Below, in pieces: positions 47,864 to 60,861 of a DNA stretch of 64,000 nucleotides. Numbering within the stretch: the first letter of the stretch is position 1; every line of letters starts with the position of its first letter. The stretch spans positions 186,868 to 250,867 of the forward strand of contig CAJNOI010000040.1 of the NCBI GenBank assembly GCA_905250115.1, given 5' to 3'. This stretch comes from Adineta steineri (Eukaryota > Rotifera > Eurotatoria > Adinetida > Adinetidae). The position numbers and the translations under genes are program-made. The notes beneath the pieces are model-generated. The model ran no database searches and was not told the origin of the DNA. It worked only from the letters and a program-made list of their open reading frames with translations.

Positions 47864-48828
47864 TTATATATGATGTACAAAACAGATTATTTACTATTTA
47901 GTATGTATTGCATTTCTTGATTGATAAAGTTCATTGAAAATATTTATTCATTATCATTATTAATCCATTGTTTATTGTATATTAATATTCTTTTTGAATC
48001 AAAGTTCTCATTATTGATTCTATGCACAAAAATACTTATCTATTAATAAATTCTTGAAATAGTCAGATAATGTACTTTTATGGCAAGTGCATTTATTGAC
48101 AACGTTGTATATAATACCTGTTTTTATTAGAGTAACAATCTTTCTTTATGTATAAAGAAAAATTATATTAAAAATAATGAATTTTTTGATATATGACTTA
48201 TAATGTCATTTATGTTGTATTTTCTTTTGTTTTTATATTTAAAAGTACAAATCGATTAACTATTTTCAAGGTTTTTGAGTTTGATAAAATGAATAAAGTA
48301 AAATTATCGTTGTAATAAAAATGAAGGTCATTTTTCGTCATCAATTAAAGTTTTTGACGTCATTTTGACAAGATTTATTGAAATTATTTTTTCACGGAAA
48401 GTACATTTCGACTGTCTGTAATTTAATAGATTTCATTCATTATCTATGAGTTTATAAAACTTTATAAGCTTATTTTTTTATTTTCGGATACAGATTTACT
48501 TACATAAATAGGATATGGCAAAAGTTAAATTTGTTAATCTCTTGTTAGTTAGATTTAAAAAAATATTTACAACTACATAACAATAATTTGAATTATCCTT
48601 GACATTTTTTTTGTTTCTTTTTTTCATTCTATAATTGATTGTAAGTTCGAATTTTCTTATGTTGTAAAGATTAATACAATAAAAAAAAGGAAAGAAAATA
48701 GAACTCATTCATAATGTCCTTTTATCATCATTCTCGTATCACTTCATTGATAAATTGTTTGAGAATCGTGTGTATCAACAAAAACAGTAATAAATCTTTT
48801 ACTTCCTATTTTATTATTAGAATTAACA
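47864..48828. other. Divergent gap between CAP and SLC13 genes
   Basis: About 965 bp of AT-rich DNA between two outward-facing genes, presumably holding both promoters. No reading frame or repeat of note. Confidence 0.5.
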
Positions 48829-51455
48829 ATGCAAAATCAATTTTTAAACTGGATTAAACTACGATGGCGTTTATTAACTATTTTTTTATGGCCCCTACTT
48901 CTTCTTCCATTACCTATAATTGATAATTCTCCAGTATGTTAGATATTTTTTTGAGAACTCATCTTTTAGAATTTATTTCTAGCAAGCAAGATGTGGTTAT
49001 ATTGTACTTATTCTTATTATATTTTGGGTTTTTGAAGTAATACCATTACCAGTTACATCTGTCTTACCACTTGCACTTTTTCCATTGGTTAGTAATCATT
49101 TTTTTTTTATATAATTTCTCTATTTTCTGTGCAGGCGGGTATTTTAGACAATGATCAAGTAGCAGCAGCCTTTTTTAAAGACATAATCGTGCTTTTCTTT
49201 GGCAGTTTATTACTCGCTTATGCCATAGAATCTGTTAATTTACATCGACGAATTGCATTATTCGTGTTAAGTCATGTTGGTACATCAACAAAATGGTAGT
49301 TCTTTTGTTTTGTTTAGGAGAATAATATGAAAAGATTAAAAATTGTTTCTAATTAATCAGGGCTATGGCTGGTTTAATGGGAGTAACAGCATTTCTTTCC
49401 ATGTGGATTAATAATTCAGCAGCAGCATCGATTATGTTACCCGTATCAATAGCTATTAGTGATGAACTTGAACGTCATGGAAAAACGTATCATGATAAAA
49501 AACAAGCTATCAAAGAGGCAACTGCAGCTGTAAATGGTAAATAATTTAAGAACTAAAATAAATACTATAAAAATTTACGGTATATAGAAGTACTCGAAAT
49601 AAATGAAACAGCAATATCTGATGGACGCACAACAAAAGAAGTTATTCTCGATGCATTACATATAGAAGAACCGTATGTATGAATATCATAATTAAAATCG
49701 TTTAGGTTTAGAAAATCTTTTAGAAAAACACAAGTTACTATTGAAGTAAAACAACGTTTTTCACTACCATGTGGAAAAAAAACTCAATTGAAAGTTGTGA
49801 AACCAGCTGAAAAAAAATATGAAGAAATAAAAAAGGGTAAATTTATTTATTTGAAAACGTTAACAAAGATAATCTTGGCACTATTTTTATAGCTTTTCTT
49901 CTTGCAACTGCTTATTCAGCAACTATTGGTGGTCTAGCAAGTCTTGTTGGTACAGCACCAAATACTCTTGTTAAAGGTTTTGCTGAAGCGTAAATAATAA
50001 CAACAATATTTTTTCTTATTTTGAGTTGAAATCATTTATTTAGACGTTACAAAGATACAAATTTTCATATAAATTTTTTAAATTTTCTTCTATTTGCATT
50101 ACCGGTAGCAGTATTGATGCTTATTGCTTGTTGGATATGGTTACAAATATTTTATAATAGAAAAGAGTTCGTAGTAATCGAAAAAAACAATAATCTTTTT
50201 ATTTATTTTATTTGAATATTTTAGATTTTTTCAATGTAGAACCGATGCTCAAACACAGGAATTAAAAAGAAATTTAAAAGCAATGTTAGTTAAACAATAT
50301 AAAGACCTTGGAAAGCCAAAGTAAAAGATTTCAGTCAATTTCTTTTATATTCAAATATCATTTTGTTTTGAATGTTTAGTTGGAGTGAATATTCAGTTGC
50401 AATTGTTCTTTTTATTCTGGTTCTTTTATGGGTAACAAAAGAGTTTGGTGAAACACACGGATGGGATATTATATTTCGAGATGGGTATTACAAATATTTT
50501 ACTAGAAAATTAATATATTATCATAATATTTTTCTAGCTTTATAAGTGAAGCTACAGTTGCTGTACTTTTTGGCGCACTTCCATTAATTCTGCCCAATGC
50601 AAATCCTTTTCAAAGTATATTTCAAATAAAATTATTTTATATAATGTGTTTCATGTTTGTTAAGGTAATTGGAAATATGAACCAATTGTAACTTGGAGAA
50701 ATCTTTCGAAAAGTATTTCATGGGGTACTATATTTTTACTTGGTGCCGGTCTTACTATTGCAGAAGCTTTCATAGTTTGTTTATTTTATTAATAGTAAAC
50801 AAGTAACTAAATGTTTGTTTTGTTTTTGATAAATAAGAAATCAGGTTTATCGGACAGTGTTGCACAAGCACTTAAATTTCTAAATGGTGTACCACTAGCT
50901 GCTGTTGTATTTTTGATTATTGTTATCAGTGCTCTTTTCACTGAAGTAACATCAAATGTAAGTACAGCAAGTATTTTCTTGCCAGTACTTGATGCAGTCG
51001 TAAGTTTAAATATTTCATTTTTAAACAAAAATGATTATCCGTATTTTCATCATAGGCACGCTCGTCTGGAATCCATCCCGCGTATCTTATACTTCCATGT
51101 ACATTAGCTGTATCTCTTGCTTTTATGTTACCTGTTGGTAAGTAGTAAAAATCAATACTTGTCTAAGAATTAATTGTAATTATTTTTTTTAAAGCTACAC
51201 CACCAAATGCAATTGTTTTTGCTAGTGGTCATATTCGAGTGATTGATATGGTAATTTTAATATTCGATTAAAAAACTCCTACATGTTTTTCCTAACTTTT
51301 AGGTTAAAACTGGTGTTGTAATGAATATTATAGGTTTTCTTGTTATATTTCTTGCGTCATTAACTTGGATGCCGAAAATTTATGGTATTACTGATGAATC
51401 AACAGAAATTTTTTACAACATTAATACGACTACATTAGCAACAACAGTAAAATAA
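48829..51455 (+). CDS. SLC13-family sodium-coupled carboxylate/sulfate transporter
   Basis: DASS-family Na+/di- or tricarboxylate (or sulfate) symporter of the plasma membrane. About twelve exons with short introns. It starts MQNQFLNWIKLRWRLLTIFL. Features: multiple membrane spans; VFEVIPLPVTSVLPLALFPL; MWINNSAAASIMLPVSIAI (first SNT-type sodium/substrate motif); SATIGGLASLVGTAPNTLVK; a cytoplasmic loop with charged repeats; FTEVTSNVSTASIFLPVLDA (second SNT motif); AVSLAFMLPVATPPNAIVFA (family signature); VKTGVVMNIIG. The tail ends NINTTTLATTVK. Whether it prefers citrate, succinate or sulfate cannot be read from sequence alone. Confidence 0.92.
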
Positions 51456-51563
51456 TGAGATAGAATTGTACATAATACATATATTTTGTTTTTTTAATTT
51501 TGTCGTAATACAGAAAAAACACTTTTTTATTTTTGAGAACAAGAAATTAACAAATAAGAAAGT

Positions 51564-52703
51564 CTATTTACTACCACCGGCATTACGCATTCGACGATAG
51601 AAAGCATTACGTTTACCTTTAGCAAATTGATGTTTTTTTGCATGTGAAAATTGTTTTTTTCGCATATTTAAACGTTGAAAATTGGCATTAGGATCTTTAA
51701 ATTTAGGCTTTTTTGTACATGGTGGTTTTGTTGTTGAAGATGAAGCAGCATTATTATCATCATGAGTAGATGAACGAGCATCGAGTGAATCCGTTGCTGA
51801 GACTGATCGTTTACGTTTTTTTGATGTTTGATTCTAAAATATTCAAAATTAATTATTTTAATTAAATTTTTTAATAAATCAGAATGATATGTCTCACCTC
51901 TTGCTCATCATGCTCATAATCTTGAATAATATCACCAAGCATTATTTCTTCGTCATCATTATCATCATCATCTTCATCGTCAGTATCCGTTTCTTCATTA
52001 TTATTTTTATTCTCATCATCATTCAGATCTAAATGTTGTTGTCTAGCAAATGTTAAAAATTGAAATTGAACAAATTTTGATTGACTACTAACAGGTAAAT
52101 GTTGAAAATTATTCGTTGATAAATTTCCTTCCTCATTATCATTATCTTCATCATCACTTGGATCATATGTGAAAGATATATGTGTTGGTAAAACAGAGAT
52201 TGATGTTGTAGGTGGTATCACTGATTTTGGTGACGTAGAAATTTGATGTTCTTCATTTGAAGCTAATCTTTCCCATACTTGACTACATGTAACTGTTGTA
52301 TGGATAGGTGATGGAGTATTTGGACTAACTGTTTTAGAATAAAGTTCGTTATATGAATGAATAGTTGCTAAAAATTTAAAACAAAAGATTTTATTTAATT
52401 GATAATGATAAACAAAAAGAACAAACGCGTTGATGGTAATGGTGGTGGTGGTTGAGAATTAGTTGTTATTTTTTCAATAGTTTTAGTTGTTAAAAGATTA
52501 TCTTCATTTTCAAAATCATTACTTAAAACTTGACTACGTGATAGATTTATACGTCGTTTAAGATTGGTCCGATTACGTTCTCGCAATGGTTTCAATGAGG
52601 ATGATGAAGATGTTAAAAATATTGGTAATGATAGTGGATGAGTTTCTTCTGTAGACACTGAGGATGAGGAAGGAAGAGAGGAAGGAATTGCTTCACTATT
52701 CAT
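51564..52703 (-). CDS. Unrecognised Ser-rich, acidic/basic nuclear-type protein
   Basis: Three exons (52,703 to ~52,425; ~52,368 to ~51,895; ~51,836 to 51,564), roughly 340 residues. The N-terminus is Ser/Pro-rich (MNSEAIPSSLPSSSSVST). The middle has acidic runs (PSDDEDNDNEEG, ETDTDDEDDDDNDDEE). The C-terminus is strongly basic: KKRKRS, then KFKDPNANFQRLNMRKKQFS and AKGKRNAFYRRMRNAGGSK. The charge layout suits a nuclear or nucleolar protein. It faces away from NOP2 with 245 bp between starts, so co-expression with ribosome-biogenesis genes is plausible, but that is inference. I recognise no domain. Confidence 0.7.
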
Positions 52704-52948
52704 CGATTATTATCTATAAAGGAAAAGCATAAATTGTCCTTATTCGTTATTCTTTAAGAATAAAGAAAGGATGCGCAAAAAAAATTCTTTTGATCGATAT
52801 CTAGCGACATAGGCGTTTTTTTATTGGTTATTTCCTAAGGACAAATCGACCGGATTTGATATAGTGGTTAGTTAGTCTGGTTTGTTATTTATTTACGATA
52901 AGTTAATTACCCAAATCTTTATAAAAAATTCTTTTGGTTCAATCGAGC
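52704..52948. promoter_or_regulatory. Divergent promoter region (unknown nuclear gene / NOP2)
   Basis: 245 bp between two outward-facing ATGs. No TATA box is obvious, as is common for housekeeping genes. Confidence 0.45.
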
Positions 52949-55601
52949 ATGGGACGAAGAAAGAAAACTGATGACAAGAATGCGAAACCAATTCGTGGTC
53001 CAGGAAGAAAATCGAAAAAACAAGGAGAACCAGTATTTCCAAAAGAATTATTACAAACTGGTAAGAAATTCTTTTTTTCTTGTATTTTATTCAAGATTTA
53101 ATTTTTTAAGTAAAACAGATAGTAAGACAGAGAAATAACTAATCATTTTCAAGGAAAAAGCGGTTACTGACAGATGAATATGAAGCGTGATGCATCATTT
53201 GATCTTTTTCTATAAGAAATCAATTTATATATTTTATTAGCAGATGATTTATGTTTTTTTTCTTTATTTATATTTCAGACAATTCCGAAAGGAAAAAATT
53301 AACTAGTCGTAGTAAAAAACGGTTTGTAATTCTTTTTTTCTTTACTTTATAATTATATATCTAAATTTTATAGTGCTCGTAAACGTCTTGAAAAAGAAAA
53401 ATTGAAACAAACCGTTAAGAAAAATACTGGTATGTCTTAATGTAATTGATTTCTTTTCTCGAAATATATAGTTTTTCTTTAAATCAAGTTAAAAAAATAG
53501 TACAAAAACGTCAGTCAGATGGTGAATCTATTGATGATGATGATGATGAAGAACAACAACAACTTAATGGATATACAGATGAAAATCAACAATGGCTTAA
53601 ACCAAAAACAACTAAAGTACTGAAAAATAAAGTAATAACGGATTCTAATAGTTTTTTGACTTTTAGAAATTGTTTGATAACGATGAAAAAGATGAATCAA
53701 TGGAAGATGATACACCATATGATGATCAATTTGATGAAGTAAAAAGTTCAAGTGACGAAGAAGAAGACGATGATGATGAAAATGAACCTAAAGTATGTGA
53801 AATAAATGTTATTTTTGATTGGATTATATATTTTTTTTCTTTGGATCAAACTAGCTCGATATTGAAAAACAATCTAAAAAAATCCGTGAAAAACAACGTC
53901 AGACAAAAGAACGTTCTGAACAAGAACTATTAACAAATATTCAACAACATGAAAAAGTTCAATTTCCTAGTGGACAAGAAATAACAAAAGAAGGTTAATT
54001 AAATGAATAGAATTAGTCAAAATAAGACTAAGAAATAAACTTTTCTTTTTAGCACCACAAGCTGATTTACAATTATTAATGCATCGTATTCGAGAAGTAA
54101 TTAATGTTTTAAATGATTTTAAAAATAAACGAGAACCAAATCGATCAAGAAAAGAATATCTTGATTTACTTCAACAAGATTTATGTAATTATTACTCATA
54201 CAATGATTTTTTGATGAACAAACTCCTCGATTTATTTCCATTAGCTGAGGTAAAAAAGCCTCATGTTTACCAAAAGTCAACAAATATTAATGTGTATACA
54301 TATTCATTTTTAGATTATTGATTTTCTTGAAGCAAATGAAGTACAACGACCAGTAACAATTCGAACAAATACATTGAAAACACGTCGTCGTGATCTTGCT
54401 CAAGCACTTATTAATCGTGGTGTTAATGTTGATCCACTTGATAAATGGACTAAAGTTGGTCTTGTCATTTATAATAGTCAAGTACCTATTGGTGCAACAC
54501 CAGAATATCTTAGTGGACATTATATGTTACAAGGTGCTTCAAGTTTTTTGCCTGTTATGGCATTAGCACCACAACCTAATGAACGAATTTTAGATGTGTG
54601 CTGCACCTGGTGGAAAATCGAGTTATATTGGTAAATATAAAATTTATCAAAAAAAAAGATTTCATTTTTAAAAATTGCTTATTTTAGGTGCTATAATGCG
54701 AAATAGTGGTATATTAGTAGCAAATGATGCTAATAAAGATCGTGCAAAAGCAATTATTGCTAATACACATCGATTAGGTTTAACCAATACGATTGTGACA
54801 AATCTTGATGGACGACAGTTCTCCGAGGTAGATAATTTGTACAATCTGAAATTATTGCTTTTTCTAGTTTTTAATCTATTATTAGCATATGGGTGGTTTT
54901 GATCGATGTCTTGTCGATGCACCATGTAGTGGTACAGGTGTTATAGCAAAAGATCCAGCAGTAAAAAGTTCAAAAGTAATAACATCTAATTGAATTCATA
55001 AGAATATATAATAATTATTAAATTAGGATGATAAAGATATTCAACGATGTTTTACTGCTCAACGACAAATTTTATTGAATGCTATCGATTCAATCAATGA
55101 AAATTCAACAACGGGTGGTTATATTGTCTATTCAACTTGTTCAATTTTAGTAAGATGATCTAGATACGATTGAATAGAAGATTGTAATTGATTGATTAGG
55201 TCGAAGAAAATGAAGCTGTGATACAATATGCATTAAATAATCGATCAGTTAAACTTGTTGAAACAGGTTTAGAATTTGGTGTTGAAGGTTTTACTAAGTA
55301 TGTCCAGGAAAAAATTTTTTTTCAATTTATATGCAATACTTCATTGTCTTTGATTAGTTTTAAAGGTACAGCATTTCATCCATTAATGAAATACTGTCGT
55401 CGATACTATCCACATTTACATAATTTGGATGGCTTTTTTGTTGCTAAATTAAAAAAATATTCCACAAAACAAGGCAATAAAAAAGGTTTCATTTAATTCA
55501 ATTATAAAATCTAAAAAATTAATCTATTTTCCAATAATTTAGACGTTGAGACAAAAAATATGAATGAGAAAAATTCATCAATATCCATTGATGAGGAATA
55601 A
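52949..55601 (+). CDS. NOP2: NOP2/NSUN1 rRNA cytosine-C5 methyltransferase, apparent frameshift
   Basis: Nucleolar m5C methyltransferase for large-subunit rRNA. It starts [20 protein letters not shown]. Lys-rich and Asp/Glu-rich N-terminal exons are followed by [20 protein letters not shown] and [17 protein letters not shown], then the RsmB-type catalytic domain: [43 protein letters not shown] motif [32 protein letters not shown], the catalytic motif [20 protein letters not shown] and [17 protein letters not shown]. It ends NGFF-like [13 protein letters not shown] plus a tail. At ~54,594-54,602 the reading LDVC-AAPGG needs two more bases (GTGTG where GTGTGTG is expected), so the frame breaks exactly at the SAM motif. 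Sequencing error or a broken allele are both possible. Confidence 0.88.
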
Positions 55602-55720
55602 TTCTTTGTTTTTCTATTTCCTGTTATAGCTTTTGCTTTTTCTTATTGTTGAATTTTTCAACAAGATATGTTTTGTTTTTCAGATCAGAAAATAAAAAAA
55701 AAGCAAAGAAATAATATAAA

Positions 55721-57513
55721 ATGGATATTGTTGGTATGGTAACGCGTTTACCGACGCTTGTTTTCGGTGCATCACGTTGTGATGATAGTTTTGCAGATCG
55801 ACTTTCATATAAATATACAGTTTTAATGCTTGTTCTTTTTGCTATTATCGTTACAAATAAACAATTTGGTACAAAACATATACAATGTAAGTAGGAGAAA
55901 GAGAAATAAATTTTTTCTACGATAATTATTTTACTTATAATAGGTTGGGTTCCTGCACAATTTACAAAAAACTATGAGGTAGTTTTTTTTCTCTAAAAAT
56001 GTTCTGTAGTACGATTGACATGCAATTCTAATTTTTACTTCGTTTCATTTTAGGAATATGTTAATGATATATGTTGGGTATCAAATACATATTATATTCC
56101 TCTTGATCATAAAGTTCCAAAACTTGAACGTGACCGACGTCAAAATGAACTGCGTTACTATCAATGGATACCATTTATATTACTTCTGCAAGCTTTTTGT
56201 TTTTATTTTCCACATATTGTTTGGCGTTCATTATCACGTCGTAGTGGTATTGATGTTCGTGATATAGTCGATGCAGCTATAAATTATAAATCTGTTGATA
56301 CAGCAACAAAAGATGATAAGCATAAAAATGAATTAATGGAATATATTGTTGAAGCTATCGATAAATATGTTGATGATCCTCGACGACAAGCTGATGAACG
56401 TGGTAAAAATATGACTGTAAGACGTATATTAATGACAATATGTATATTTATGGGTAAATATTTGGGTAATTATTTAATTATCGTATATTTTACAACGAAA
56501 GCATTATTTATAACAAATGCTGTATGTCAAATATTTCTCTTAAATTTATTTTTGGGACAAGAATTTCATTTATTTGGTATACAAGTACTTCAACGAATTT
56601 TACAAGGACGAGGTATAAATAATTTTTCTACAATTCAGAATTTTTCTATGTTATGAATAGGTTGGGATACACAATCGATATATTTTCCGAAGGTAACATT
56701 ATGTGATTTTCAAATCAGGGAAGCTCTTCATCCAAGAGATTCACATCGATATACCGTACAATGTGTTCTTCCATTGAATTTATTCTCTCAACAAGTAAAT
56801 ATCAATAAGATTATTCTCTATATAATTAATATGAATCATTTAGATATTTACATTCATTTGGTTTTGGTATATGATGGTTTTTATAGTCGTATGTATTCCG
56901 ATTGAATATTCTATTAGAAATTTCTTTTAAATGTATTATTTTTCTAGTCAATATTTGATGTTATTGTTTGGGTAACACGTTTCTTTCCCGATAAACAATA
57001 TAATTATATAAAACGACGTTTACAATTAATGAAACGTGATACTGATTTTAATTCTCAACCAGCTGAATTTGTTAAATCATGGTACAGAGAATTTATATTT
57101 GGTTATCTTGAACCAGATGGAATATTTATGCTTCGATTATTATCATCAAATACAAGTGATTTCGTTTGTACTGAAGTAAATCAATTGATTATTTTTTTTG
57201 TTTGAAGTAAAAAAGAACTATCGTTTTCTTTTTGTAGGTTATTAATCAATTATGGCATGCTTTTTATACGAAAGATTTACAAAAATTAAAACGTAAACGA
57301 AGACAGGAATTAGGTGGTGATCCAGTTGAACCAGTATTACAACGACAAATGTCAGATCCAGGCGATTTATCAGGAGATTATGATTTGATTCGACGCCGAA
57401 CTTCAAGTTTTGCACCAGCAACATCACCAACAGAAAAAACAAATAATGGTTATGGTTTATTAATTGCAGGAAAACCATCTTCTCTTACACCTCTAGTCGA
57501 AGGCGATGTATAA
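55721..57513 (+). CDS. Innexin gap-junction protein
   Basis: Four-pass membrane protein of invertebrate gap junctions. It starts MDIVGMVTRLPTLVFGASRC with an innexin-like first helix (YTVLMLVLFAIIVTNKQFG). The first extracellular loop contains QCWVPAQF...ICWV with the two conserved cysteines. The signature YYQWIPFILLLQAFCFYFPH opens the second helix. IMMT-like KYLGNYLIIVYFTTKALFIT and FLGQEFHLFG follow, then the second loop FPKVTLCDFQIRE...YTVQCVLPLN with its cysteine pair, and the fourth helix FTFIWFWYMMVFIV. The cytoplasmic tail is Arg/Ser-rich and ends LTPLVEGDV. Seven or so exons. Which innexin paralogue cannot be said. Confidence 0.94.
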
Positions 57514-58108
57514 TTGTATATTTCATTTTAGTCAAATTTTTAATTAATCTCAGTCATCTCTTTTTTTTTCTCTTTGTATGTTTATTTTAGTCAATTTTTT
57601 TTGTAGTCTTCGTGCTTTTATTTGACGTTTTTTGTTTTTTTGAAGAATTTTTTTTCTTAATAATTTACTAAATCAAGATAAAATGTTTTGGTTTTGAATT
57701 CAGACGAAACACAAGGCAATCAATTTGAACTAAAGAGTATTTTACATACATTCAGATGATATATAACGATTCGAAAACATGACTGTGTTCCAATAACATA
57801 AATAAAGAATAGAGCTCTTCTATGATAGATTTGAGTATTATTAGAAAATATAGAATACGACTAATGGAATAAGTATTAGTAGATTATTTGAAGAGCCTTG
57901 GCATACTAATACAATAGAATGAAGTAACCAGATGGAGAAGTCATTGAGGAGAATATGTATTAGTAATTATAGATCATGATAAATTATCTACATGGATTAG
58001 AAGTCTAACAAATAATTTAATAGAATGGATTACTTAAATAAGAATAACAAAGAAAAAATCATATTTTTACTTTTCATTTATCGTTCTTATTTGATTTTTA
58101 GATAAGGC
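57514..58108. other. Non-coding gap
   Basis: T-rich 3' flank of the innexin gene, then AT-rich DNA. An acceptor-like GATTTTTAG just before the next ATG suggests a 5' UTR intron for the following gene. Nothing else recognised. Confidence 0.45.
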
Positions 58109-59407
58109 ATGTCTGCTGAATATAATCGAAAGAAAAATCGTTTAAAAAAACAATGGTCATATATCGATGCAGCACTTAAAATTGTTCAATTAACTCAACA
58201 ATTTGAAAAAAGAAAATATCTTCTAGAAGCTATTATGAAATCTGATTCGAATACATTTGATAAATTATTAACTGGTGATCCAATATTAGTTCATTGTCCG
58301 ATACCATCTGGTTATAATCATTTTAATATTTATCAAATAATTATTGAACGATCAACTGATATATTTATTGATAATGTATTTACGAAATATATTGATATCA
58401 TTAATATATCAACTGAAGGTGGAAAAATACTTGTACCAGTAGCATGTGAAAGAGGTTTGATATTTCGATAAATTCTTTTATTTAATCAGTATGAATTTTG
58501 TTTAGGTGATGAAAATATTCTTAAATTAATTTTAAAATATTTTCCTAATGCACCACTCGATGGAAATAGTAATTCAAATCAATCATTGAATTATTTATTA
58601 CATGATGAACCACGTCATTTAATTCAACGTGAATTAGAAGCATATGAAAATGAAATACCATTAGCATGTATTATTCGAAATGATCGTTCTGATCTATTAA
58701 AAATTTTATTTCAATTTAAATCATTTACATTGAAATATTTAACTTTACAACAAAATCAACAAATATTTCAACTTTGTTTGTTAGCTGAACATCGGCAAGT
58801 TAGTATCGATAAATACAATATAAAATGGTTTAAAAATCAATCATTACGTCCATGTGGTTCGATTGAATGTCTTCGTTTACTTGTTGAATATGCTAATTTT
58901 AATCCATTAGATATTTTTAATGATAATTATCAATTATCATATATTTCTCCATTTACGTTTATTCTTGAATCAATTTATTTGTATTTAATACAATTACATA
59001 ATAAATTATTAGTTGATTTACAAATTAAATTTCATATACGTTTATTACAAAGTTTATATGATTTAATAAATAAACAAATGCAATTATTTATTTATTTAAT
59101 AACTCATTGTTGTTTTCAACCATCTGAAAGTGATTTAATTCGTTTAAATGAATGTATTCATTATATTGAAGAAATTTTTCATCATAGTAATGAATATCGT
59201 TTAGTTAAACGAATAATGTTTCATATAAAGAATTTATTAAATGAAATTAATAAGAAAAATAATCAAGAATGTTTAACATTAAAACAAATATGTCGATTTA
59301 ATATACGTGATTGTGTACGTGATAAAAAATATGTACTTGTACAAATTGAAGAAACATTTTGTAATTTAAGTTCTACTCATAGAAAGTATTTGAAATTTCT
59401 TGTTTAA
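58109..59407 (+). CDS. Ankyrin-like / SOCS-box protein (ASB-like)
   Basis: Two exons (58,109-58,454 and 58,506-59,407; GAAAGAG|GTGATG joins in frame), 415 residues. Degenerate ankyrin-type helices occur: ILVPVACERGDENILKLILK, IPLACIIRNDRSDLLKILFQ, SIECLRLLVEYANFNPLDIF. The C-terminus LTLKQICRFNIRDCVRDKKY...LSSTHRKYLKFLV reads as a SOCS box (LxxLCR, I-R and a terminal YLxF-like motif). Family knowledge: SOCS boxes bind elongin B/C and cullin 5 to form a ubiquitin ligase, with the ankyrin part choosing the target. The ankyrin repeats are weak by eye. It resembles ASB proteins, but the substrate is unknown. Confidence 0.72.
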
Positions 59408-59615
59408 CATTTTGTTTTTATAGTCATTTATATCTGTGTTTAATTTTGAAATAAAGTTATTTTGTCCATAGGAAAGATTGAATATCCTGCATTCAAATAT
59501 ATAAGTATATTTTCAAAAGAGTATGGTACAGATAATGAAATGTTATAGAATAATAATGTATTCATATTTATCTATGAGATATTGAGCACAACTTCAGTAT
59601 AAATACGTAAACACG

Positions 59616-60553
59616 ATGTTTTCACAATCACAATTCAATACATTTACTGCACTAAATCATGCAGCAACTGATGATGTTGGTGATATTCTTTATTTGGAGT
59701 AGTAACAGCTCAGTAAATCCATATTATCTTACAAAATATGTTTGAGTTCTACGAAATGTTTCACTTACTATTCAAGCTGGTACTATATTGTTAATTTTAG
59801 TCAGGATGATTTTGAAATCATTATCAAACTATATGGTACAAACGACTATTCCGTCGCATATACTTAATGGTACTGTTTTCTATGATACATTTTATCCTCG
59901 TACTGAATATGACGGTGTTTAAATAATAGATTCAATCGTACGAAACTTAACTGTTATCTGTAATAACTCGTGAGGTCAATTTCAACTAAGTAATTCGACT
60001 GTAATCAATGTAACAGCTTGGTTAGTATTAGGAATTATATTCACTGTGTCTCAATTTGTCATCCATGATATACCATTTTATAATACTAACGGTTAGTCCC
60101 AAAACAACCTGACCTTTCAAAATACAACTATGTTTAATATTTCAACAATCGTTCTAAATGATAATAGCAATATAGATTATAATTATGGTGCATTGATAAT
60201 GGGTGATATAGAATTGATAGAAAGTAGATTGTATAAATCTCCATTGACAGCTGATATAGCTTATTCTACTAGTCAAAACTCACGTATTACATATAGCACA
60301 ACTGGTCAGTCAAGATCCATCTCACAAACTGATACACTTGGTCTTAATGTTACCTTATATTAATAACCAAGATGCTTATGATATAATAGCATCAAATAAC
60401 TATTGGGATGACATTCATTATGGTGAAGTGACATATACCAATTATGTACCGAATCCTATTCCCGCAGTAACAGAATGTCGGTCTTATGGAACTTGGATTG
60501 ATACAGCAGTCATCAATGCAACTTACTATTTAGGAAAATTAATTATTTACTAA
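59616..60553 (+). pseudogene. Decayed right-handed beta-helix (pectin-lyase-fold) gene
   Basis: The reading frame is interrupted by several stops and at least one frame change. Recognisable parts: MFSQSQFNTFTALNHAATDD, VGDILYLE, FYDTFYPRTEYDGV, NLTVICNNS, QFQLSNSTVINVTAW, NNLTFQNTTMFNISTIVLND, LINNQDAYDIIASNNYWDDI and YTNYVPNPIPAV. The Asn/Thr/Ser-rich ladder (NLTF, NIST, STVINVT) followed by an NNYW motif is typical of secreted parallel beta-helix repeat proteins. There are no introns, so it could be a bacterial-type or retro-derived copy. The exact family is not certain. Confidence 0.6.
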
Positions 60554-60861
60554 TAAAATGTTTTAAAAGGTTGACTTTTTATTCGCTTATAGTTTGTTCT
60601 ATACTTATTTTATTTTTCCTATTATTTAAGCTTATTTCAAGGTTTACAATATGAAAAGAGATTTACTAATTTATTCAGACACATTTTATATTCTAAAGTT
60701 ATTTAACATTAATTTAAGCGATTTAAATATAGAAAGAAAAGTTCTAATAAAAATGAAAGTTTCTTTTTTCTAATCTCCTTATTGTAAACTTTAGCTATTA
60801 ATCAATAAAAAATGCTCATTTTTATATGCTGATTTATTACTGAAAAACTTCAAAAATAATT
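60554..60861. other. Non-coding gap
   Basis: AT-rich 3' flanks of the beta-helix remnant and the convergent small gene; nothing recognised. Confidence 0.45.
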
